Source: Streptomyces chumphonensis
GTDB lineage: Bacteria; Actinomycetota; Actinomycetes; Streptomycetales; Streptomycetaceae
Length of the DNA: 64,000 nucleotides
NCBI RefSeq assembly: GCF_014779715.1
Contig: NZ_JACXYU010000007.1
Coordinates: forward strand, 186,001-250,000
Direction of reading: 5' to 3'
Part shown: positions 57,762 to 64,000 of the stretch, piece after piece
Numbering within the stretch: the stretch's first letter is position 1
Layout: each line of letters begins with the position of its first letter
Position numbers and translations under genes: made by a program
The notes under the pieces: generated by a model
What the model saw: the letters and a program-made list of their open reading frames with translations, nothing else
Told to the model about the DNA's origin: nothing
Database searches by the model: none

Positions 57762-58203
57762 ATGAACGACGCCGGACCCTGCTTGCCACTGCGCCCGGTG
57801 GCCAGTGGAGCCGTCGCGCTCTCGCTGCTCGCCGGGCTGCCCGGAGCCGCCCGGGCCGACGGGAATCCTCCTGGCCGAGGGTGGGAAGCCGAGACCGCGG
57901 TCGACCACCGGCCGGGCGGGCCGCGTCGGGCAGGTGGATCTGTACCGGGACGACGTCGCGTACGACGGGCTGCCGGACGCCCGCGACGGCAGGCAGCTCG
58001 GTCCGCTGCCCCGGGGGCCGGTCCGGCCGGTGATCAAGGAGAGGTTGATCACGGCGTGGAGCGGGGGCACCAGGAGCTGCGCCGCCCGGCCGGTGCCGAA
58101 TCGGCCGGCAAGTGCCCCCGCCCCCGCCCCCACTCCGTCCTCGCCGAGCGAACCGACGACACCATCGCCGTCTGTTCCAGGTGCGGTCACCGGTACCGAC
58201 TGA
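57762..58203 (+). pseudogene. Frameshifted gene for a small secreted protein
   Basis: From ATG 57762 (GGGGAAG upstream) one frame encodes a signal peptide (ALSLLAGLPGAARADG). It then loses coding character, while the frame +1 to it becomes convincing from about 57875: GRVGQVDLYRDDVAYDGLPDARDG, then VIKERLITAWSGGTRSC, and a Pro/Ser tail to TGA 58203. GC3 is high in each part, so one extra base (or two missing) between about 57850 and 57880 has split a gene of roughly 147 aa. It could be a true mutation or a sequencing error. Confidence 0.6.
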
Positions 58204-58372
58204 TCAGGTCGGAGCGACCGCCTGCCGGAATCCTCGGGTCTCGGCGCGGTCCGGGCGCCCGGTCGAGGGTGCCCCGCGGGGCGCAGGGCCCTGCGCCCTC
58301 TGAACGGCGGCGGAGCGTCGTCTCGCCGGGTGCGGTCGCTGCCTGTGACGTATCGCGGGTGACCCCACCACT

Positions 58373-58398
58373 GGAACGAACGTACGTCTACTGTCGTC
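58373..58398 (+). promoter_or_regulatory. Candidate ECF-type promoter of the sigma-lectin gene
   Basis: GGAAC (58373-58377), 17 nt, then CGTC (58395-58398): the usual -35/-10 form of ECF promoters, 138 nt before the sigma gene, consistent with autoregulation. The rest of the 333-nt gap 58204-58536 shows no gene. Confidence 0.45.
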
Positions 58399-58536
58399 GG
58401 ACGACGCTGACCGGATGGATGGATTCCGGTACGGCGTACCGGGAGCGAACGGCTGTCGAGCCTCCTGGTGCGCGCGCAGTCCATCCCTTCCGGGCCTGCG
58501 CGACCGTGCGCCGTCCGGCCGAACTTCAGGAGCACC

Positions 58537-60129
58537 ATGACTGAGTACGCGGGACCCTCCGTCGTCGAGCGTTCGGACACGGAGCTGACGGAAGCGATAC
58601 GCACCGGTGCCGAGCAGGCGGCGGTGGCGGAACTGTACGCCCGCCACCGGTCCGCCGTGCTGGCCTACGCGCGGACGTGCTGCCGTGACGCGCACACGGC
58701 CGAGGACCTCGCGGCCGAGGCGTTCGCGAGGACCCTGGAAGCCGTGCGGTCGGGCGGGGGTCCGACCGGGCCCTGGCGGCCCTACCTGCTGACCGTCGTG
58801 CGCAGGACGGCGATGGCCTGGGCGACCACCGCCCGGCGGGCCGAGGTGACGGAGGACGTCGAGCAATGGGAGCACGCCGTCCCGCACACCCACGACGGCG
58901 AGGAGTTCACGCTGCGAGGCGAGGAGGACGACCTGGTCCTGCGCGGCTTCCGCGCGCTTCCCGAGCGCTGGCAGGCGGTGCTGTGGCACACGGTCGTGGA
59001 GGGGGAGAGCGCCCAGCAGGTGGGCACCATGCTGGGACTGAGCGCCAGCGGGGTGTGGTCCCTGGCGGAGCGGGCCCGGGAGGGGCTGCGCGAGGCGTAC
59101 CTGTCGGAGCACGCCCACAGCCCACGGGCGTCCGCCGAATGCCGCCGCCACAGCCCGGCGATGGCCGCCGCGGTGCGCCGGGGGCGCCGCACGGCCGGAC
59201 GCCGCCTCGACCGGCACTTGGTCGAGTGCCGCTCCTGCCGCAGGGCGTTCCGCGACCTGACGGAACTCAACTCCCGGCTGCGCGTGGTCCTGCCGGGCGC
59301 CGTGCTGCTGTGGGGTGCGGAGAAGTACGTGTCCTCGTACGCCGCCGCGGCTGCCACGGCCGCCGGAAGCGGTGGTGCGGCGGCCGGTGGCTCGGTGGTG
59401 GCGGCCGGTCTCCCCGCCGCCCAACTCGCCGGGGCGTCGCTGGCGGTTGTGACGGCGGTCGGCGCCCTGGTCTACGTCGCCGTGCCCCAGGGCACCGATG
59501 CCGGGCGGGCGGATCCGCCCGCGGTCAGCGAGGCTCCCACACGGCCCGGTGCGGGCAGGGCCGCGGCGCCCACGCCGGCTCCGTCGGCTCCCACGCCCGA
59601 CACGTCCCCCTCGTCCGTGCCGACGTCCGTGTCGACCTTCGCCCTGGCGGAGCCCGTCAGAGCGTCCACGTCCGTACCGGCCGCGCCTGACGAGCGCACG
59701 CGGCTGCGGATCGACTCCACGGGCCTGTGCATGGAGATCCCGGGCGGCAGCAGGGAGGTGGGGGCGCAGCCGAGGGAGGCGGCGTGCTCGGGGGCCTCCC
59801 ACCAGGAGTGGGACGTGACGCCTCAGGAGAAACGCCGCCGGGTGATGCTCCGGAACGTGGGCACCGGGTTGTGCCTCTCCCACACCGGCACCACCACCCC
59901 GGGCGCCCCCGTCCGGCAGGCCGCCTGCGACTCCGGCGACGCCCTCCAGATCTGGAGCATCAACCGGCACGACGACCGGGGAATGGCCGGGATCTTCACC
60001 AGCGACAACATGTACCTCGGCCTCAAGCAGTGGGCGCCGGCCGCCCGGGGCGAGCCGCACGACTCGCTGATCGCCACCTCTCCCCACTACTACCTCTCCC
60101 CGTCCCTGCACTTCCGCACCGACTGGTGA
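58537..60129 (+). CDS. ECF sigma factor fused to zinc-finger, membrane and lectin domains
   Basis: A 530-aa fusion. Residues about 30-100 are sigma region 2 (LYARHRSAVLAYARTCC, AEDLAAEAF) and about 138-190 are region 4 (LPERWQAVLWHTVVEGESAQQVGTMLGLSASGVWSLAERAREG in outline). Then an anti-sigma-like zinc finger (Cys202, His227, Cys231, Cys234), one or two membrane segments (about 250-263 and 290-318), a Pro/Ser/Thr-rich external linker and a C-terminal ricin-like carbohydrate-binding domain (about 395-510, with SGASHQEWDV, GTGLCLS, QIWSI). This resembles the ECF53-like group. It may sense a cell-surface sugar and free its own sigma part. CAGGAG is four bases before ATG 58537. Confidence 0.88.
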   Translation: MTEYAGPSVVERSDTELTEAIRTGAEQAAVAELYARHRSAVLAYARTCCRDAHTAEDLAAEAFARTLEAVRSGGGPTGPWRPYLLTVVRRTAMAWATTARRAEVTEDVEQWEHAVPHTHDGEEFTLRGEEDDLVLRGFRALPERWQAVLWHTVVEGESAQQVGTMLGLSASGVWSLAERAREGLREAYLSEHAHSPRASAECRRHSPAMAAAVRRGRRTAGRRLDRHLVECRSCRRAFRDLTELNSRLRVVLPGAVLLWGAEKYVSSYAAAAATAAGSGGAAAGGSVVAAGLPAAQLAGASLAVVTAVGALVYVAVPQGTDAGRADPPAVSEAPTRPGAGRAAAPTPAPSAPTPDTSPSSVPTSVSTFALAEPVRASTSVPAAPDERTRLRIDSTGLCMEIPGGSREVGAQPREAACSGASHQEWDVTPQEKRRRVMLRNVGTGLCLSHTGTTTPGAPVRQAACDSGDALQIWSINRHDDRGMAGIFTSDNMYLGLKQWAPAARGEPHDSLIATSPHYYLSPSLHFRTDW

Positions 60130-60155
60130 CGTGCCGGGCCACGCCTCGCGACCGG

Positions 60156-60198
60156 GGAATCGGCCACCGACCGGGATACGCGGTCGGTGGCCGATTCC
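60156..60198 (+). terminator. 18-bp perfect hairpin after the sigma-lectin gene
   Basis: GGAATCGGCCACCGACCG (60156-60173) pairs exactly with 60181-60198 around a 7-nt loop, 26 nt after the stop codon. The longest perfect stem in the window. Confidence 0.85.
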
Positions 60199-60367
60199 GT
60201 GGAGGCCCCCGGTGGGTGGTCAGGTGCCCGCATGGTCTCCGCCTCCGCGTACGGGCGGCTGCCGATCCCGCGGTACGCACGGTCCACCGACGGCACGGTC
60301 AACGGTCCGGCGCCCGGACCGGCTCGGCCTGCTCGCGGGAGGGCAGGGCGGGCGACCGCTCGACGGC

Positions 60368-60703
60368 TTACCGGCGCGGCGCCGCCGGGGTGGCCTGCGA
60401 GCTGATCTTTCCGATCACCTCGTTCGCCTGCTCGCTGGGCGACCGCGACGAGCCGAGGGCGCTTGCCTGCGGTGCCGTACCCGTCCGGGATCCGTCGAGC
60501 ACCGCGGGGGCGTAGGAGTCACGGGCGCGGAGCCGGTGGCTGACCGCCTCGTCCAGGGTCACCGGCCGCTCCAGCCGTGCGGCCAGCCGGGAGGCCTCCC
60601 GGCCCAGTGCGGTCACGTCGTCCCAGCGCAGCCTGAGCACCACTGCGAGTTCGGCCTCCCCGTCCGCCAGGGCACGGACAGGGTTGGGGCCAGGGTCGTT
60701 CAT
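60368..60703 (-). CDS. Hypothetical protein with RHH-like helical core
   Basis: A 111-aa protein from ATG 60703, with GGAGGA eight bases upstream. Residues about 15-50 (AELAVVLRLRWDDVTALGREASRLAARLERPVTLDEAVSHRLR in outline) resemble the strand-helix-helix pattern of CopG/Arc-type proteins. The rest is a Ser/Ala/Pro-rich, probably disordered tail. No family firmly recognised. It is divergent from the LAXTG-protein gene. Confidence 0.55.
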   Translation of the reverse strand: MNDPGPNPVRALADGEAELAVVLRLRWDDVTALGREASRLAARLERPVTLDEAVSHRLRARDSYAPAVLDGSRTGTAPQASALGSSRSPSEQANEVIGKISSQATPAAPRR

Positions 60704-61033
60704 CGAAGGGTTCCTCCAGTCGTCGGGGTCTTTGGCCGTCCGCCCCGCAGCAGTGGCGGGCTGACCGACGGCTCGCACCGTGCACATGAGGGGAGAGCTG
60801 CCTTCCTCGCCGGGCTCCGCCGCTTTGCCCGACCTTTACCGATCGCCGCCATCGATGGGGTGAAGGCCGAAAGTCGACCTTTCTGACCTGCATGGAGTCC
60901 GCCGGGCCAGGCGCGCCGGCCGGGTGCGCCGGGAAGCCGACAGGTAAAGAAATGACAAAGCGTCGGGAGTGTGGCGATCCCGTCTCGCTCTTCGCTGGTG
61001 ACGAGCCACGAAACCGGAGGAGTGCGGAGCGCC
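60704..61033. other. 330-nt divergent intergenic region
   Basis: Between the 111-aa gene and the LAXTG-protein gene. It contains the palindrome GAAAG-TCGAC-CTTTC (60869-60883) and A/T-rich patches (GTAAAGAAATGACAAAG near 60943-60959) that could be promoters. No open frame with a ribosome site was found. Confidence 0.45.
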
Positions 61034-61261
61034 ATGGGACTCAGCCTGAAGAGGATTGCCGGAGCGGCGGCCGCGTCGGCGGCGCTGTTCGCGTCCGCGG
61101 GGGCCGTGGCCTCGCCGGCCGCCGCGGACGCGGGCACTCACCTGGCCGCCACGGGCGGCAACGCCACCGCCACAGTGCTGACCATGGCCGGCGCCTCGCT
61201 CCTGCTGCTCCTGGGCGTCTTCATGCTGCGGGGCGGACACAGCAAGCGCTCACGCCGCTGA
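61034..61261 (+). CDS. Minimal LAXTG sortase substrate
   Basis: A 75-aa precursor: signal peptide at residues 1 to about 31 (SLKRIAGAAAASAALFASAGAVASPAAA), then almost at once the class E sorting motif LAATG (37-41), a hydrophobic helix (TVLTMAGASLLLLLGVFML) and a basic tail (GGHSKRSRR). After signal cleavage and sortase cleavage after Thr40 the anchored peptide would be only about 7-14 residues (for example DAGTHLAAT). GGAGGAG is about 11 nt upstream of ATG 61034. The class E sortase gene at 62866 is its natural enzyme. Confidence 0.8.
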   Translation: MGLSLKRIAGAAAASAALFASAGAVASPAAADAGTHLAATGGNATATVLTMAGASLLLLLGVFMLRGGHSKRSRR

Positions 61262-61390
61262 CGCCGAGGGCACGTATCGTCCGGCCTCGCCCACGGGGGG
61301 CCGGACACCGCCCGGCATCGGCTTCACCGTCAGCCCTGCGCCGACCGTGACGACGGCCGCACCTGTGAGACCTTCGAGAAGAGGACGGAC

Positions 61391-62617
61391 GTGTCCGCAA
61401 CGATCTGCCCCCACTGCAACACCGCTCGAGCCGCCCGGGACGCTGACTGCCACTGTGTGGACGCCGGGGCTCATGCGCACGATGACACCGAGCGGTTCGG
61501 GCGGACGTGGGTGCGCCCCTACCTCGGCCCGTCGCAGCACGGCGCGTCGTCTTCGGGCACGCATGCGGAACCGTGCACGAGAGAGCCGGTTCCGGACCCT
61601 GTGTTCCGGACCGCTCCTGGTCCGGTACTGGGCATCATGCAGGCGTACGTGTCACTGCGGCAGGACGAGGGTCCGGGGCAGGAGTTCCGCGAGGCCGATC
61701 CGCAGGCAGCACCTCTGGAAGGGGGGTCGTTCCTGCACCGTCCGCCGGCCGGCATCGCCCAGCCATGCGGACCTCCCGCCCCCGCGTCTGCGCCCCTCCC
61801 CCTCGACGACCACGGGGTCGTCCCGCATCCGGTCGACGCGCAGCGCACCGGCGACCCGTCCGGCACTCCCCGGAACGGGGCAGGGCCAGGCGGGCTCCGC
61901 GGGAGAACGGCGGCAGCGCATCGGTACGCCGTCCGGAGCGGGCCGGCCAAGGCGGTGGGTGCCGTGGTCCTGCTGGCGGCGGCGATCGGGACCACCACGT
62001 TGACCGGCGTGCTCGTCGGCGCCGGCGGAACCGCGCACCGGGGGGCCCCGGAAGCGACGTCCTCCGCCGCATCCGTCACGGAACCGGACACCCCACCCGA
62101 CCCCGTCGGCCAACCGAGCCGGGCGCCCGACGATGAGACAGCCACGGGGATCGATGGTGGGTCTTCGGTGGTGAACTCCCCTTCGATGCAACCTCCCACG
62201 CCCACGCCCACGCCCACATCCTCACGGGCCGCGACATCCTCACGGGCCGCGACACCCTCACCCGACACCACGCCGGAGCCCGCCTCTCCCGGACGGAGGG
62301 CCGAAGTCTGCGACGCCCCCCGTCTCCCCGGGGCACCGTGCCCGACCAGCGGAGAGCCACCAGCCTCCCCACCGCCGCGGCAACCCGACGGCCTGTGCTG
62401 CGGCGCCACCGGCCTCGACGTAACCGAACTGCAGCTCCGGCTCCGGTGGATCGACTTCCACCAGGGCACGGCCGACGGCATCTACGACCAGCGGCTGACC
62501 GACTCGGTCGCCGCCTACCAGAGGAGCCGTGGCGTCACCTCCGACCCGCCCGGCCAGTACGGAGCGGAGACCCGGACCGTACTCGAGCGCGAGGTGCCCG
62601 ATGTCGTCAGCGACTGA
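61391..62617 (+). CDS. Membrane protein with C-terminal peptidoglycan-binding domain
   Basis: A 408-aa protein from GTG 61391, with GAGGACGGAC upstream. The N-terminal cytoplasmic part has a short Cys cluster (CPHC, CHC) like a zinc ribbon. One membrane span lies at about 195-220 (AVGAVVLLAAAIGTTTLTGVLVG), followed by a Pro/Ser/Thr-rich external spacer with the repeat SSRAATSSRAAT. The last 70 residues (DVTELQLRLRWIDFHQGTADGIYDQRLTDSVAAYQRSRG in outline) are a PG_binding_1-type domain. It would tether the membrane to the wall. Partner of the neighbouring sortase and LAXTG genes by context. Confidence 0.8.
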   Translation: MSATICPHCNTARAARDADCHCVDAGAHAHDDTERFGRTWVRPYLGPSQHGASSSGTHAEPCTREPVPDPVFRTAPGPVLGIMQAYVSLRQDEGPGQEFREADPQAAPLEGGSFLHRPPAGIAQPCGPPAPASAPLPLDDHGVVPHPVDAQRTGDPSGTPRNGAGPGGLRGRTAAAHRYAVRSGPAKAVGAVVLLAAAIGTTTLTGVLVGAGGTAHRGAPEATSSAASVTEPDTPPDPVGQPSRAPDDETATGIDGGSSVVNSPSMQPPTPTPTPTSSRAATSSRAATPSPDTTPEPASPGRRAEVCDAPRLPGAPCPTSGEPPASPPPRQPDGLCCGATGLDVTELQLRLRWIDFHQGTADGIYDQRLTDSVAAYQRSRGVTSDPPGQYGAETRTVLEREVPDVVSD

Positions 62618-62865
62618 GCCCGGTCGGTGCGCGGGAGCCGGTGCCCATGGGTGATTCGTACGGGTGGAGCGGTCCGCTTCCCCACAGCGCTCCGACGCAC
62701 ACTGCTGGGATGTTCGCCGGACGGTGAGCGTTGCCGAGCGCGTCCCCCTCCCCGAGGCACGGAGCAGGGGAGCCGCGTCGGCGCACGCGTCCAGCGGCCG
62801 GGGAGGACGTCGCCCTGCTGTTGGAGGCCGAAGCTCACGTTGAGCCCCGGCCGCTCACGAGTAGG

Positions 62866-63966
62866 TCAGGCCGTCCGGCTTCGGGGGCGTTCCTCGACGA
62901 GCTCGCCGAAGACGATGAGCCGCCCCCGGGTGCTGTACTCGGGGGTGCAGGTCGTGAGGGTGATGTACCGGCCGGAGGTGGTGAAGGGCGATCCGCCGGG
63001 GACGGGTCGGAGCACGCTGACGTCGGTCGGGGGTGTCTCGGGGATGCGGCCGGCGACCTCGTAGGTGTAGGAGGCGCTCGCGGTCTCCACGATGATCTTG
63101 TCCCCGGGCGCCAGTCTGTCGATCTCCCGGAACGGCTCGCCGTGGGTGTTCCGGTGCGCGGCCAGCGCGAAGTTCCCGGTGGGGTCGGCGGGCATCCCCG
63201 TTCCCGTGAAGTGCCCCACCAGCCCTTTGTCGAGCACCTGCTCCGTCCCGGTGCCTTCCGCGATCGGTGAGGCCAGCCCGAGCGCCGGGATGCGGAGGAT
63301 CGCGAATCCCTCGCCCTGCTCGAACGCACCGGCCTCCTCGACCGTCTGGGGGTCAGGGGGCTCGTCGGTCCATGTCTGTTCCAGCCGGGAGAGTGCCTCG
63401 TCGGCCTCGGCTCGGGCCTGGACGTTCGTCCACCACACCTCGTGGACGACGAAGAGGACCATGGCCAGGCCCGATGTGATCAGCATCGTGCTCGCGGCCC
63501 GGGATGCGCCCTTGGACGGCGGCTTCCTGCGGCGGCCGGGCGCCTGGCGCCGACGGGAGCCGGTTCGGCGCCTCGACGCCCGTCGGGCCGCGGGCTGTGG
63601 TGAGGAAGCCTCCTCCGCATCCGGTGTCGCGGGCTCCGGAGCCGCGCTCGCGTCGGGAACGGGCTCTGGTGGGAGAAGGGCCCCGCCGGTGTCGCCTTGC
63701 ATGCCAGGCGACCACTCGTGGTGCTGCGGCGCGGCGGCGTGCGGCTGCTGTTCGTGGGTGTACCAGCTGTCGGGTGTCGGGGTGGGTGTGTGTGGTTGTT
63801 GGTCGTAGGGATGTGGGTGGTGGGGCCAGTGGTGCTGCGGCGCGGCGGCGTACGGCTGCTGTTCGTGGGCGTACCAGCCGTCCGGCCAGTGGGCCGGTGT
63901 GTACGGCTGAGGGGCTGCTGGGGCCGCGCCCCAGTGCGCGGCGTCCTCCGGATGGGGCGTGGTCAT
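62866..63966 (-). CDS. Class E sortase with repetitive His/Gln/Pro N-terminus
   Basis: A 366-aa transpeptidase. The catalytic domain (about 205-360) has His271 (AAHRNTHGEPF), Cys340 (LTTCTPEYS) and Arg347, the complete sortase triad. The TLTTCTP form and the lack of a C-terminal extension are typical of actinobacterial class E enzymes that recognise LAXTG. A membrane segment lies at about 158-178, preceded by 155 cytoplasmic residues, including two WY-x-HEQQP repeats and a basic Arg/Lys-rich block. GGAGGA is nine bases before ATG 63966. It should anchor the minimal LAXTG protein encoded at 61034. Confidence 0.92.
   Translation of the reverse strand: MTTPHPEDAAHWGAAPAAPQPYTPAHWPDGWYAHEQQPYAAAPQHHWPHHPHPYDQQPHTPTPTPDSWYTHEQQPHAAAPQHHEWSPGMQGDTGGALLPPEPVPDASAAPEPATPDAEEASSPQPAARRASRRRTGSRRRQAPGRRRKPPSKGASRAASTMLITSGLAMVLFVVHEVWWTNVQARAEADEALSRLEQTWTDEPPDPQTVEEAGAFEQGEGFAILRIPALGLASPIAEGTGTEQVLDKGLVGHFTGTGMPADPTGNFALAAHRNTHGEPFREIDRLAPGDKIIVETASASYTYEVAGRIPETPPTDVSVLRPVPGGSPFTTSGRYITLTTCTPEYSTRGRLIVFGELVEERPRSRTA
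63718..63877 (-). repeat. 49-nt direct repeats inside the sortase gene
   Basis: Two 49-nt copies at 63718-63766 and 63829-63877 match at 47 positions, 111 nt apart. They encode the two WYxHEQQPxAAAPQHH blocks of the sortase N-terminus and show a recent duplication. Confidence 0.75.
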
Positions 63967-64000
63967 GAGAGGCGTTCCTCCGAAGTCTCGGCCGAGGTGG

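Noticed and set aside
58204-60111. 635-codon minus-strand open frame opposite the sigma-lectin gene
   Set aside because: Shadow frame; the sigma regions and zinc finger are on the plus strand.

Overview
The window is high-GC actinobacterial chromosome, almost certainly from a Streptomyces or a close relative. The signs are G/C at nearly all third codon positions, frequent GTG starts, overlapping GTGA/ATGA gene junctions, and actinomycete-type families such as futalosine-pathway MqnB/MqnD, DUF3027, DUF2771, DUF2530, DUF6571, DUF6087, DUF6194 and a class E sortase. About 14 starts have a TANNNT or CANNNT hexamer ending only 6-7 nt before the start codon, as expected for leaderless mRNAs.

Layout. 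0-10.2 kb is core chromosome: an XPB-like helicase-associated/WYL protein, a HAAS-like membrane protein, a HAD hydrolase, a cold-shock protein, menaquinone genes mqnB-mqnD, a DUF2771 lipoprotein, an MFS carrier and a DUF3027 protein. 10.3-13.6 kb is a three-gene WXG-like/DUF6571/lipoprotein module whose distal half is clearly richer in A/T. 13.7-30.4 kb holds a sacsin-like ATPase, serC, a TetR-controlled ABC-2 exporter, a secreted beta-propeller-like protein, an SGNH hydrolase, an aldo/keto reductase, a 29-residue membrane peptide, a marR-MFS-thpR operon, a 59-residue RHH-like protein, a TetR/DUF2867 pair with a duplicated operator, an NCS2 purine permease and a DUF2530 protein. 30.4-32.8 kb is an apparently intact IS200/IS605 element (tnpA, tnpB, right-end hairpin) sitting inside a broken NAD(P)H oxidoreductase gene. 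32.9-37.2 kb carries a fused FAD/Fe-S D-lactate-type dehydrogenase and a divergent HxlR/quinone-oxidoreductase pair.

37.3-45.2 kb is a coherent catabolic operon: atuA-like gene, acyl-CoA carboxylase beta subunit, biotin carboxylase/BCCP subunit, acyl-CoA dehydrogenase, enoyl-CoA hydratase and a TetR regulator. It is tightly coupled, with a palindrome over the putative -35 region. The likely role is branched-chain acyl-CoA or acyclic terpenoid breakdown. 45.2-46.8 kb is azlCD with a divergent Lrp/AsnC regulator.

46.8-57.3 kb is accessory. It includes a coupled five-gene operon on the minus strand (54-residue Cys protein, RsbW-like ATPase, unknown protein, 46-residue Gly/Lys/Arg-rich peptide, PIMT-like methyltransferase of the graspetide-associated kind) divergent from an HTH-TPR regulator. 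This resembles WhiJ/AbaA-type regulatory loci but adds a peptide and a methyltransferase; it is my best candidate for an undescribed system. Next come a TrmO-like protein, a GntR regulator, a methyltransferase, a DUF6194 protein, a tandem-MerR regulator, and a secreted HAF-repeat protein preceded by a near-perfect DasR-type operator.

57.3-64 kb is a cell-envelope module: a frameshifted secreted-protein gene, an ECF sigma factor fused to a zinc-finger/membrane/lectin tail, a minimal LAXTG sortase substrate whose mature chain would be only about 7-14 residues, a peptidoglycan-binding membrane protein and a class E sortase. No rRNA, tRNA or CRISPR array was seen.
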